A DNA stretch of 55,527 bases, taken from positions 1 through 55,527 of the forward strand of contig CAYWTM010000005.1 of assembly GCA_964460185.1 (NCBI GenBank). Reading direction: 5' to 3'. Below are positions 16,732 to 24,820 of this stretch, piece after piece; within the stretch, counting starts at the first letter, position 1; every line of letters starts with the position of its first letter. A model generated the notes under the pieces. The model had not been told where the DNA came from. It worked only from the letters and a program-made list of their open reading frames with translations, and did not search any database. Position numbers and translations under genes: made by a program. Source of the DNA: JAVJPJ01 sp040217295. GTDB taxonomy: Bacteria; Pseudomonadota; Alphaproteobacteria; Rhodobacterales; Rhodobacteraceae.

Positions 16732-17415
16732 ATGAGTAGAATTCTTGTTATCATCGTCGTGCTGGCAGCACTGGGCGTAGGCGGATATTTCCTGACCCAG
16801 GGCGCTCCCGAACCCGAGGAGGTTGCGGTCCCCGCGGACGACGTCGAGGCCGTTGTCGAAGAGGCCGCCGACGCCGCTGAAGAGGCCGAAACAACCGTGG
16901 AAGACGCCGCCGCAGCCGTCGAAGAGGCCGTGGAAGAGGGCGTCGAAGACGCGGTCGAAGCGGCCGAAGGTGTCGCCGATGAGGCAGCCCAAGCCGTCCA
17001 GGGCGCGGTCGAGGCCGCGTCCGAGGCCGCAGAAACCGCGGCAGATCAGGCCACCGACGCCGTTCAGGGCGCCTTGGACAACCTGACCGGCGCCACCGGG
17101 GACGCGACCGAAACCGTCGCCGACACCACCGAAGCCGCGGCCGACGCCACCACAGAGACCGTGGAAGAGACCGTGGAAGAAACCGTCGAGGCCGTGACGC
17201 CTGATCCCGCACCGGCATCCGATGCCGCTCTGTCCGATCTCTTCACCGCCGATGGCTTCGATTACGACCGGGCCATCGCGGCTCTGAACGAGGCCGACAT
17301 TTCGCCGGTGACCCGCACGGCCGTGTCGACGGCGCTGACCAGCGCGCGTGACAATCCGGAACTGCTGGGCGCAGCGCTTGAACAGGCTCGTGCCGCTTTG
17401 GGCATCAGCCAGTAA
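16732..17415 (+). CDS. Membrane-anchored Ala/Glu-rich protein
   Basis: The 227-residue product begins with one transmembrane segment (ILVIIVVLAALGVGGYFLT). About 140 residues of very biased Ala/Glu/Val/Asp/Thr sequence follow, with irregular repeats such as AVEEAVEEGVEDAVEAAEG, predicted as a long amphipathic helix or coiled coil. The C-terminal 60 residues (LSDLFTADGFDYDRAIAALN onward) look globular. I recognise no family beyond apolipoprotein-like or LEA-like low complexity. The start follows GGGGAAGA. The anchor suggests that the acidic stalk faces the periplasm. A terminator follows. Confidence 0.7.
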   Translation: MSRILVIIVVLAALGVGGYFLTQGAPEPEEVAVPADDVEAVVEEAADAAEEAETTVEDAAAAVEEAVEEGVEDAVEAAEGVADEAAQAVQGAVEAASEAAETAADQATDAVQGALDNLTGATGDATETVADTTEAAADATTETVEETVEETVEAVTPDPAPASDAALSDLFTADGFDYDRAIAALNEADISPVTRTAVSTALTSARDNPELLGAALEQARAALGISQ

Positions 17416-17436
17416 AAAGCGCGCCGCAAGACATGA

Positions 17437-17476
17437 AAAAGCCCCCCGCGATCCTTGCATCACGGGGGGCTTTTTT
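17437..17476. terminator. Bidirectional terminator
   Basis: The stem GCCCCCCG (17441-17448) pairs with CGGGGGGC (17463-17470) and is extended inward by partial pairing. It has AAAAA on the left and TTTTTT on the right. It serves the plus-strand Ala/Glu-rich gene and the minus-strand fpr gene, which converge here. Confidence 0.85.
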
Positions 17477-17496
17477 GCGACTTGACGATCTCCGGA

Positions 17497-18354
17497 TCAG
17501 TCGAGGAACGCCTTTTCCACCACGTATTGCGCAGGCTTGGAATTGGCCCCTTCCTCAAGTCCGTAGCCTTCCAGAAGTTCCTTGATCTCGAGGTTGAAAG
17601 CCAGGTTGCCGCAGACCATGGCGCGGTCCGTCTCGGGGTTCAGCGGTGCGACGTCCAGATCGGCATAGACCTCACCCGATCGCATCAGGTCGGTGATGCG
17701 TCCCATCTTGGGGCTCTGCTCGCGCGTCGTGGTCGGGTAATAGCGCAGTTTCTCGTGAAATCCGTCGCCCATCAGTTCGGCCAGCATTTCGTCCTTGCGG
17801 ATGCTTTCGATCAGATCGCGGCCATAGGTCAGCTCGCCGACCTCGCGGCAGGTATGGGTGATGATGACCTCGTCGTAATCCTCGTAGGTCTGCGGCTCGC
17901 GCAGCAGGCTTGCGAAGGGTGCGAACCCCGTGCCGGTGGCAAAGAACCACAGCCGCTTGCCGGGGATCAGCGCGTCATGCACCAGCGTGCCCACGGGCTT
18001 GGGCCGCAAGATGATCTGATCGCCCGGTTCGATATGCTGCAACCGGCTGGTCAGGGGACCATCGGGCACCTTGATCGAATAGAACTCCAATTCCTCGTCC
18101 CAGGACGGAGAGGCGATGGAATAGGCCCGCAGCAGCGGCTTTTGCCTGCCGGTCTCGGGGTCCGGATCGCCCATCAGGCCGATCATCACGAACTCGCCCG
18201 ACCGGAACCGCAGGCTGGCAGGCCGCGTGCAGCGAAAGCTGAACAGGCGGTCGGTGTAGTGCTTCACGTCGGTCACGGTCTGCGCGTCGGGAAGCGTGGG
18301 GGTCGCCGCAACCGGCTTGGCGTCAGTGTCTTTCACGGGTCTTTGCTCGGTCAT
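17497..18354 (-). CDS. fpr: Ferredoxin-NADP+ reductase
   Basis: The 285-residue flavoprotein has the FNR layout. The FAD-binding motif RAYSIAS is followed by the phosphate-binding stretch GPLTSRLQ, the NADP-binding segment FFATGTGFAPFASLLR, the CGN motif (MVCGNLAFN), and a C-terminus ending VEKAFLD. It moves electrons between NADPH and ferredoxin or flavodoxin. As last gene of the siroheme/sulfite reductase operon it is the likely electron source for CysI, since no CysJ flavoprotein is present. The start at 18354 is chosen; an upstream extension adds only basic residues. Confidence 0.92.
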   Translation of the reverse strand: MTEQRPVKDTDAKPVAATPTLPDAQTVTDVKHYTDRLFSFRCTRPASLRFRSGEFVMIGLMGDPDPETGRQKPLLRAYSIASPSWDEELEFYSIKVPDGPLTSRLQHIEPGDQIILRPKPVGTLVHDALIPGKRLWFFATGTGFAPFASLLREPQTYEDYDEVIITHTCREVGELTYGRDLIESIRKDEMLAELMGDGFHEKLRYYPTTTREQSPKMGRITDLMRSGEVYADLDVAPLNPETDRAMVCGNLAFNLEIKELLEGYGLEEGANSKPAQYVVEKAFLD

Positions 18355-18423
18355 TCTGTGTCTGGTGCGGCGGGGCCGCCCTCCTTGCATACAAGTTGAT
18401 CCCTCGCAGGGAAAGCCCGGGTC

Positions 18424-18840
18424 TCAGCCTCTCAGGCGCGCCTGATAGTCGCCCGCCCGCCAATCGGCCCGCGCGCGCCACTGGTCCTCGGGCTGGCGGG
18501 CAGCCAGGTCGGCGCTGATCTCGACCTCGTCGAACCCCGACCGGCGCGCCATGGCATATTGATCGGCCAGCACATGACCATGGGCCCTCAGCCGTCCCGC
18601 GTAGCCCATCGAACGCAGCCGCCGCGCCAGCGTGAACCCGCGCCCGTCCGCGAAACTGGGAAACGCGATCCGGATCATCGCAAGCCGGTCCAGATGCGCC
18701 GCCAGCGCCGCCACGTCATCGGAGGGCAGCAGATCGACACCCGCGCGGTTGGCGGCAATCCCGTCCGATGCCGGCGCGATCGCGCCTGTAAAATCCTCTG
18801 CGACGAAACCCTCGTCACGAACAATCACGGTATCGGTCAT
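18424..18840 (-). CDS. DUF934 protein of the sulfite reductase operon
   Basis: The 138-residue protein belongs to DUF934, regularly found next to nitrite/sulfite reductase genes in proteobacteria. The family core GVDLLPSDDV, AMIRIAFPSFADGRGFTLAR and LRAHGHVLADQYAMARRSGF is complete. Its biochemical role is unknown. The ATG at 18840 is 57 nt downstream of cysH, and the spacer between them carries repeat copy C. Confidence 0.85.
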   Translation of the reverse strand: MTDTVIVRDEGFVAEDFTGAIAPASDGIAANRAGVDLLPSDDVAALAAHLDRLAMIRIAFPSFADGRGFTLARRLRSMGYAGRLRAHGHVLADQYAMARRSGFDEVEISADLAARQPEDQWRARADWRAGDYQARLRG

Positions 18841-18851
18841 GTCTCGATCCT

Positions 18852-18886
18852 GCCTTCTTCTTGTTCCAAATACGGAAATTCCGTCC
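18852..18886 (-). repeat. Intergenic repeat element, copy C
   Basis: Read on the minus strand, the cysH-DUF934 spacer contains ACGGAATTTCCGT (a palindrome around one central base) running into TTTCCGTATTTGGAACAAG and AAGAAGG. This is nearly identical to copy B between coxS and coxL, 8 kb away. It is co-directional with its operon and ends 11 nt before the DUF934 start, so it also occupies the ribosome-binding zone. Confidence 0.6.
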
Positions 18887-18896
18887 CCGCCACCCG

Positions 18897-19649
18897 TCAC
18901 GACGCCTGCCGCATAGGGCCGCGCACCATCTTTCCGTCGATGAAATGGATGCCGCATTCTTCCTTGTCCTTGCCGCGCCAGCGCCCGGCGCGCGGGTCCT
19001 CGCCTGCCGCCACGGGCGTGGTGCAGGGCGCGCATCCGATCGAGGGGTAGCCTTTTGCCACCAGCGGATGCCGGGGCAGGCGGTTGTTGATCATGTAGTC
19101 GCGCAGATCTTCGGGGGCCCAATGGGCGAGCGGGTTGATCTTGATGCGGTCATGCCCCTCGGCCTCGAAGAACTCCAACCCCACGCGGCTGCCACTCTGG
19201 AACCGTTTGCGCCCCGTGATCCACGCATCGAAAGGCGCCAGGGCATGTTCCAGCGGTTCGGTCTTGCGCAGATGGCAGCAGGCATCGGGATCGGTCTGGT
19301 GCAGCAGGCCCTCCGGGTCGCGCGCCGCCGCCCGCGTGCGCGAGGCGCGGATGACGCGGACATCGCGCAGGGCCAGCTTGTCGGCCACCTCGCGCTGGTA
19401 TTGCAACGTTTCGGCAAACAGCATCTCGGTATCGATGAACAGCACCGGGGTGGCCGGGTCCACGATCGAGACCATGTGCAGCAACGCCACCGCTTCCGCC
19501 CCGAAGCTCGACACCATCGCCACCTTGCCGGTGTCGGCGTCGCTCAGCGCGCGTTCCAGGACCGAGATCGCCGAATGGTGCTTGTAGCGCGCATTCAGGG
19601 CGTCGACCCGGGCCGCGACCGGCGGAAAGGGGATCACCTCAGGCCGCAT
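18897..19649 (-). CDS. cysH: Adenylylsulfate reductase, [4Fe-4S] type (CysH family)
   Basis: CysH reduces activated sulfate to sulfite. The 250-residue protein has SSFGAEAVALLH as the PP-loop region. It also has the cysteine pairs Cys124-Cys125 (DACCHLRK) and Cys206/Cys209 (IGCAPCT) that bind a [4Fe-4S] cluster, plus catalytic Cys232 in KEECGIHF. The two pairs are found in enzymes that use APS; E. coli-type PAPS reductases lack them. APS as substrate is therefore likely. It overlaps the end of cysI by 11 nt. Confidence 0.93.
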   Translation of the reverse strand: MRPEVIPFPPVAARVDALNARYKHHSAISVLERALSDADTGKVAMVSSFGAEAVALLHMVSIVDPATPVLFIDTEMLFAETLQYQREVADKLALRDVRVIRASRTRAAARDPEGLLHQTDPDACCHLRKTEPLEHALAPFDAWITGRKRFQSGSRVGLEFFEAEGHDRIKINPLAHWAPEDLRDYMINNRLPRHPLVAKGYPSIGCAPCTTPVAAGEDPRAGRWRGKDKEECGIHFIDGKMVRGPMRQAS

Positions 19650-21312
19650 CGGCCTCGGCCTCCTGTTGCGGGTAGAGCGCCGCCTTGAAAGGCGCCATGC
19701 CCAGCCGCTTGTAGGCCTGCAGGAAGGTCTCGCCGCGATCCTGGCGCAGGTCGAGGTAGGCGTACACCAACCGCTCGATGGCGGGGATCAGGTCCTCCGC
19801 CCCGAATCCGGGCCCGGCCCGTTCGCCGATGACCGCATCCTCGGTATGGTCGCCGCCCAGGGTGATCTGGTAGTTTTCGACCCCCGCCCGGTCGAGGCCC
19901 AGGATACCGATATGGCCCACATGGTGATGCCCGCAGGCATTGATGCAGCCCGAAATCTTGATCTTGAGCGGCCCGATATCCTGTTCCAGCTTCAATGCGT
20001 CGAACCGTTCCGCGATCTCTTGCGCGATGGGGATCGAGCGTGCCGTGGCCAGGGCGCAATAATCCATTCCGGGGCAGGCGATGATATCCGAGATCAGGCC
20101 CACATTCGCGGTGGCCAACCCGGCCGCGTTCAGGGCTTGATGAACCGCTTTCACATGGCGCTTGGGCAGATGCGGCAAGATCACGTTCTGCTCGTGGCTG
20201 ATGCGCAACTCGTCATGCCCGTAGCGTTCCGCAAGATCCGCCAGAACCCGCATCTGGTCCGAGGTTGCATCGCCGGGCGTGGCGCCATGCGCCTTGAGGC
20301 TGACGGTCACGATCGCGTAGTCGGGATGCTGATGCTCCGCGACATTGGTATCGGTAAAGGCGCGGAACACCGGATCGGCGGCGCGCAGGGACTCGTAGCT
20401 GCCGGGGCCCGTGGCCTCGAAAGCGGGCGGCGCGAAATCGGCCGTGATCTGGTCCAGCAGCGCCTGGTCGAACCCCTTGAACAGGGGTTTGCGCGCCTCG
20501 AATTCCGCATCCACGAGGCGGCGGATCTCGTCGATCCCGGTTTCATGCACGGTGATCTTGATGCGCGCCTTGTACTTGTTGTCACGCCGGCCAAGCAGGT
20601 TGTAGACCGCAACCGTGGCCTCAAGAAACGGCAGCAGGTCGTCGAGCGGCACGAAATCCTTCAGCGTCTTGCCGATCATCGGCGTGCGCCCAAGCCCGCC
20701 GCCCACCAGTACATGCGCACCGATCACGCCGTCCTGCACCAAAAGGCGCAGGCCGATGTCATGGGCCGCCGTCACGGCGCGGTCATTGGGGCTGCCGGTC
20801 ACCCCGACCTTGAACTTGCGCGGCAGGAACTGGAATTCGGGATGGTCGGTCGACCATTGCCGGATCAGCTCGGCGACCGGGCGGGGGTCGATCACCTCGT
20901 CGGCGGCGGCGCCCGCGAAATGATCGGCCGTCACGTTGCGGATGGTGTTGCCGCTGGTCTGGATCGCATGCATGCCGACATCGGCCAGCGCGTCCAGCAT
21001 GTCGGGGACATCGCGCAGGGCGGGCCAGTTGTACTGGATATTCTGGCGGGTGGTGAAATGGCCATAGCCCTTGTCCCACCTGTCCGCGATCATCGCCAGT
21101 TGCCGCATCTGGCGCCCGTTCAGCGTGCCATAGGGGATCGCGACCCGCAGCATGTAGGCATGCAGTTGCAGGTAAAGACCGTTCATCAGGCGCAGCGGCT
21201 TGAATTCCTCCTCGGTCAGCGCGCCGTCGATGCGGCGTTCGACCTGGGCGCGGAACTGGATATTCCGGTCGCGTACAAAGGATTCGTCAAAATCGGAATA
21301 GGAATACATCAC
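19639..21312 (-). CDS. cysI: Sulfite reductase hemoprotein (nitrite/sulfite reductase family)
   Basis: The 557-residue protein catalyses the six-electron reduction of sulfite to sulfide at a siroheme coupled to a [4Fe-4S] cluster. Two symmetrical halves are visible. The N-terminal ferredoxin-like part has LYLQLHAYMLRVAIPYGTL and FTTRQNIQ. The cluster-binding cysteines are in IACPGMDYCALA (about residue 412) and SGCINACGHHHVG (about 455). The Cys-X5-Cys plus Cys-X3-Cys arrangement is complete. It sits between DUF2849 (4-nt overlap) and cysH (11-nt overlap). Nitrite reduction cannot be excluded from sequence alone, but the cysH and cysG context favours sulfite. Confidence 0.92.
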   Translation of the reverse strand: MMYSYSDFDESFVRDRNIQFRAQVERRIDGALTEEEFKPLRLMNGLYLQLHAYMLRVAIPYGTLNGRQMRQLAMIADRWDKGYGHFTTRQNIQYNWPALRDVPDMLDALADVGMHAIQTSGNTIRNVTADHFAGAAADEVIDPRPVAELIRQWSTDHPEFQFLPRKFKVGVTGSPNDRAVTAAHDIGLRLLVQDGVIGAHVLVGGGLGRTPMIGKTLKDFVPLDDLLPFLEATVAVYNLLGRRDNKYKARIKITVHETGIDEIRRLVDAEFEARKPLFKGFDQALLDQITADFAPPAFEATGPGSYESLRAADPVFRAFTDTNVAEHQHPDYAIVTVSLKAHGATPGDATSDQMRVLADLAERYGHDELRISHEQNVILPHLPKRHVKAVHQALNAAGLATANVGLISDIIACPGMDYCALATARSIPIAQEIAERFDALKLEQDIGPLKIKISGCINACGHHHVGHIGILGLDRAGVENYQITLGGDHTEDAVIGERAGPGFGAEDLIPAIERLVYAYLDLRQDRGETFLQAYKRLGMAPFKAALYPQQEAEADAA

Positions 21313-21617
21313 CGGGCCTCCTGTTTGCCGTGGTGGTAGTTCGACGGGCCGCGACGGCGGAAATCTTCGCGGAAATGCACGGGTTCCGGGCCATCCGGCC
21401 CCGCCTGGGCATCTGCCAGGTAGGGGCCGACGACCTCGTGGGCGCGCGCCTGCGCATCCAGCAGCCTCAACTCCGCCAGTCCGGCCTCATCCAGAAGCTC
21501 GGCCTCCGCGAGGCGGCGGGTCCATGCGCCATCGGCCTTCAGGTAGACGACATCGCCTTCCAGAAGGGCATTGGCGGTGACGACCTTGGGCGTGAAGGGG
21601 CGGGGCATGTCAGGCAA
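21309..21617 (-). CDS. DUF2849 protein of the sulfite reductase operon
   Basis: The 102-residue protein is a DUF2849 member, a small family found upstream of cysI in alphaproteobacteria. The segment VVTANALLEGDVVYLKADGAWT is characteristic, and the C-terminus RRRGPSNYHHGK is conserved. Function unknown. The start overlaps the cysG stop by eight bases, and its own stop overlaps the cysI start in ATGA, so translation is coupled through the whole set. A second Met four codons in (21608) is possible. Confidence 0.85.
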   Translation of the reverse strand: MPDMPRPFTPKVVTANALLEGDVVYLKADGAWTRRLAEAELLDEAGLAELRLLDAQARAHEVVGPYLADAQAGPDGPEPVHFREDFRRRGPSNYHHGKQEAR

Positions 21618-23013
21618 GCTCCTCTTGCAAGGGGGGCAGGGCGGCGGCGGCCTGGGCGGCCGCGCGGGGGGCTATTCCGTAAAGCAGGATCGCCGGGCCG
21701 GTCAGGGCATGACGCTCCAGGTCGGCGGACAGGCGGCCAAGCGTGGTCGCAATCACCCGGCTTTCGGGGCGCGAGGCATTCTCGACCGCCGTCACCGCCG
21801 TGTCGGGGGCCGCACCATGCATCATCAGGCGGCCCTGGATGAACCGCGCGCCGCGCAGGCCCATGTAGATCGCCGCCACCTCGCCGGGGCGCGCCAGCCC
21901 GCGCCAGTCATGTTCGGCAAAGCCCTTCATGTCGTGGCCGGTCAGGAATCGCAGCGCGGAATTGCGGTCGCGCTTGGTCATCGACTGGCCGATCTGTGCG
22001 GTCGCGGCGCTGGCCGAGGTGATGCCGGGCACGATGCCCCAGGCAATCCCGGCGGCGTTGAGCGCGTCCAGTTCCTCGTCCATCCGGCCATAGACGCCCG
22101 GATCGCCGGATTTCAGGCGCACGACCTGGGCGCCGCTGGCGGCGTGTTCGACCATCAGGGCGCAGATGTCGTCTTGTTTCATCGCCGGGCCAAAGCCCTT
22201 TTTCCCGGCATCGATCAGCACCGCCTCGCGGCGCACCAGTTCCAGGATCGCGGGTGAGATCAGGCGGTCGTGGATCACCACATCGGCTTCGTCCAGCAGG
22301 CGGCGGGCCTTCAGCGTCAACAGGTCGGGATCGCCGGGGCCCGCGCCCACCAGGTCGACACGGCCCTGCCTGGGGGCTGCGTCAAGGTGGTCGGCCAGCA
22401 ACGCATGCAGCGCCGGTTCCAGGCCATCGGCCCCATTTCTTTCAAGGGCTTGCGGGCCGGTCTTGAAGTAGTACTCCGCCCAGAAGTCGCGCCGCTTTCG
22501 CCCCATGGGCAGGGCATCGGCAGCCTTGCGAAACCCCTTGCCGATGCGCGCCAGCAGCCCCAGAGAGGCCGGCAGCCGTTCTTCCAGATCGGCCTTGATG
22601 CGCCGCGCCAGAACCGGGGCCGCGCCTTCGGTGCCGATGGCGATCGTCACGGGATCGCGGTCGACGATGGCGGGGGTGATGAACTGGCTGGCTTCAAGAT
22701 TGTCGACCCAGTTGGTCAGCGCACCGTCAGCCTGCGCCAGCGCGGTCACCCGCGCATCCTCGCGGTCATCGTCATTGGCGGCGTAAAACAGCGAGGAACA
22801 CATCGCATCGCCCGGTTCCAACGCGCGCTCGACCAGGCGGATCCGCCCCTGTCCGGTGAGGTCGCGCAGGTCATCGCACGGATCATCCGCAAAGACGGTG
22901 ATGCGCGCCGTCGTCTTCAGCAACAGGCGCAGCTTGGCAAGCGCGGCCTCACCACCGCCCGAAACGGTGATGCGACGCCCCTGCACGGCCAGGAAGATCG
23001 GGAAATGGTCCAT
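21610..23013 (-). CDS. cysG: Siroheme synthase CysG (bifunctional)
   Basis: CysG converts uroporphyrinogen III to siroheme, the cofactor of CysI. The 467-residue protein fuses two units. The N-terminal precorrin-2 dehydrogenase/ferrochelatase (1 to about 205) has the NAD-binding segment ITVSGGGEAALAKLRLLL. The C-terminal uroporphyrinogen-III methyltransferase (about 215-460) has VDLVGAGPGDPDLLTLKA, VVRLKSGDPGVYGR, VPGITSASA and MTKRDRN. It is the first gene of the operon, and 141 nt separate it from the divergent Lrp-type regulator. Confidence 0.95.
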   Translation of the reverse strand: MDHFPIFLAVQGRRITVSGGGEAALAKLRLLLKTTARITVFADDPCDDLRDLTGQGRIRLVERALEPGDAMCSSLFYAANDDDREDARVTALAQADGALTNWVDNLEASQFITPAIVDRDPVTIAIGTEGAAPVLARRIKADLEERLPASLGLLARIGKGFRKAADALPMGRKRRDFWAEYYFKTGPQALERNGADGLEPALHALLADHLDAAPRQGRVDLVGAGPGDPDLLTLKARRLLDEADVVIHDRLISPAILELVRREAVLIDAGKKGFGPAMKQDDICALMVEHAASGAQVVRLKSGDPGVYGRMDEELDALNAAGIAWGIVPGITSASAATAQIGQSMTKRDRNSALRFLTGHDMKGFAEHDWRGLARPGEVAAIYMGLRGARFIQGRLMMHGAAPDTAVTAVENASRPESRVIATTLGRLSADLERHALTGPAILLYGIAPRAAAQAAAALPPLQEELA

Positions 23014-23154
23014 GGGCGAACCCTCGCTTGGTTTACACCCCGGTATTTAGAACAATTTCCCGCACAATGGCAGATATCGCTTGCTGAAAGGGACAAGTGT
23101 TCGGTAATCAGTCTGAGGGCGGATGATCCGTCCGCCAAGGGGGAAGGTCACGGA
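23014..23154. promoter_or_regulatory. Divergent promoter region cysG / lrp-like regulator
   Basis: The 141-nt spacer must hold promoters for both directions. It contains an inverted repeat GGCGGA / TCCGCC (about 23119-23137) just before the regulator start and a comparatively AT-rich part at 23030-23110. Control of the cys operon by the adjacent Lrp-type protein is inferred from position only; I see no clear binding motif. Confidence 0.45.
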
Positions 23155-23628
23155 ATGTCCGTCCAAATTGATGCGCTGGACCGGAAAATCCTCAGCGCCC
23201 TGCAAGAAGATGCCAGCCGTTCGCTCGATGAAATCGCCAGAATCGTGGGCTCGTCCAAGACGCCTGTCTGGACCCGGATCAAGAAACTGCGCGAGGCCGG
23301 TGTCATCGGGCGGCACACCGTCTTGCTGGATGCCGAGGCGCTGGGGCTCGAGGCGTGTTTCTTCGTGCTGATCCGCACGTCCGAGCACGAGGCCGACTGG
23401 CAGACGAAATTCCTTGCGGCCCTGCGCGCGCGCCCGGAAGTGCTGGAGGCCCACCGCCTGGCCGGTGAGATCGACTATATCCTCAAGGTGCGGGTGGCCA
23501 ACGCACGCGCCTATGATGCGTTCTACCAGGCCCTGATTTCAGAGGTGCGCATCTACAACGTCACGGCCCTGCTCAGCATGGAAGAGATCAAGTCGTCACC
23601 GCTTCTTCCGCTTGAACAAGTTCCGTGA
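23155..23628 (+). CDS. Lrp/AsnC-family transcriptional regulator
   Basis: The 157-residue protein has an N-terminal winged helix-turn-helix (IDALDRKILSALQEDASRSL, then DEIARIVGSSKTPVWTRIKK) and a C-terminal RAM ligand-binding domain with GEIDYILKVRVANARAYDAF. The family binds amino acids and forms octamers on DNA. The divergent arrangement with cysG suggests control of sulfur assimilation. The start at 23155 follows GGGGGAAGG. The 3' end overlaps the convergent hydrolase/OsmC gene by 41 nt. Confidence 0.9.
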   Translation: MSVQIDALDRKILSALQEDASRSLDEIARIVGSSKTPVWTRIKKLREAGVIGRHTVLLDAEALGLEACFFVLIRTSEHEADWQTKFLAALRARPEVLEAHRLAGEIDYILKVRVANARAYDAFYQALISEVRIYNVTALLSMEEIKSSPLLPLEQVP

Positions 23629-24820
23629 TCACCCGGGCGCCACCCTCCAGCGTTTGGTGAACCGGGCATTTGTTCGCTATCTCCAGCAGTCTTGCCCGCT
23701 GGTCCGCGTCCAGTGGTCCGTTGATGGTGATGCGGCGCGTGAAGGTATCGAGCGGCGTGTTGCGACCGGCCGCATCCTGGGCATGGACCCGGTCATGCAG
23801 CACATCGACCGCGACGTGATCCAATGGCCATTTCTTGCGCCGGGCATACATGCGGATGGTCATCGACGTGCACGCCCCCAGGCCCGCTGCCACCAGTTGA
23901 TAGGGGGTCATGCCGCGATTTGTGCCCCCGTAGCTGAGCGGTTCGTCGGCCAGCGCGTGATGATGGGGGCCGGCCTGGACATCTTGCAAGAACCCCGTGG
24001 CATCGGCCTCGGACACGCGGGTGACGCCCTCGGGCGCGCCGATCGGCGGGGCGGGCGGCCTCAGGTCCAGGTACCGGCCGGCCCAGGCCGCGATCACCTC
24101 GGCCGCGTATTCGGCATCGGCGGCGCGCGTGACCAGGTGGTCGGCATCATCGAGCGTGACAAAGCTTTTGGGATGTTTCGCGGCGCTGAAGATCCGGGTG
24201 GCATTGTCTATGCCCACGATGGCATCGCGCGGCGCGTGCATCACCAAAAGCGCCTTGTGCATCCGGGCCAGGGCCGGACCGATCTTTTCGGCACGCACAT
24301 CATCCACGAAGGCCTGGCCGATCCGGATCGGGCGCCCGCCAAGGTTGACCTCGCCCACACCGTCGGCGGCGATGCGGTCCAGCGCGTCGCCGAAATTATG
24401 GGTGACATGTTCGGGGTCGAATGGCGCGCCGATGGTGACCACCGCCTTTACGCTGTCCATGTCGCCCGCCGCACTTAAAACCGCCGCCCCGCCCAGGGAA
24501 TGGCCGATCAACAGCGCGGGGGCCATGCCGCGCGCCGCCAGCGCCTCGGCCGCAGCCCTCAGGTCATCCACGTTCGAGGTGAACGACGTGTTCTCGAACT
24601 CGCCCTTGGAATGCCCCAGCCCGGTGAAATCGAACCGCAAGACCGCGATCCCCATCGCGGCCAGGCGCGACGCGATGCGGCGTGCGGCCGGGATATCCTT
24701 GCCGCAGGTGAAACAATGCGCCATCAGCGCGGTCGCCAGCAGCGGCCCGTCGGGCAGATCCAGGCGCGCGGACAGGTCGTGACCGTCATGGCCCGGAAAG
24801 GTAAAACGTTCTGTGGGCAT
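23588..24820 (-). CDS. Alpha/beta hydrolase fused to OsmC-family domain
   Basis: The 410-residue protein is a two-domain fusion. Residues 1 to about 250 form an alpha/beta hydrolase (HCFTCGKDI, RFDFTGLGHSKGEF, nucleophile elbow LIGHSLGGAA, DADHLV for the His). Residues about 265-405 form an OsmC/Ohr domain with its two reactive cysteines, in GACTSMTIRMYA and KCPVHQTL. OsmC proteins reduce organic hydroperoxides. The fused type is common in alphaproteobacteria, but the hydrolase substrate is unknown. It converges with the Lrp-type gene, overlapping it by 41 nt. Confidence 0.88.
   Translation of the reverse strand: MPTERFTFPGHDGHDLSARLDLPDGPLLATALMAHCFTCGKDIPAARRIASRLAAMGIAVLRFDFTGLGHSKGEFENTSFTSNVDDLRAAAEALAARGMAPALLIGHSLGGAAVLSAAGDMDSVKAVVTIGAPFDPEHVTHNFGDALDRIAADGVGEVNLGGRPIRIGQAFVDDVRAEKIGPALARMHKALLVMHAPRDAIVGIDNATRIFSAAKHPKSFVTLDDADHLVTRAADAEYAAEVIAAWAGRYLDLRPPAPPIGAPEGVTRVSEADATGFLQDVQAGPHHHALADEPLSYGGTNRGMTPYQLVAAGLGACTSMTIRMYARRKKWPLDHVAVDVLHDRVHAQDAAGRNTPLDTFTRRITINGPLDADQRARLLEIANKCPVHQTLEGGARVITELVQAEEAVTT

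Noticed and set aside
18897..19649. PAPS reductase as the name for CysH.
   Set aside because: The paired cysteines of the [4Fe-4S] APS-reducing branch are present, so APS is the more likely substrate.
19666..21339. A 557-codon open frame on the plus strand mirroring cysI.
   Set aside because: It mirrors cysI almost exactly. CysI has all cofactor motifs; the mirror frame has none.
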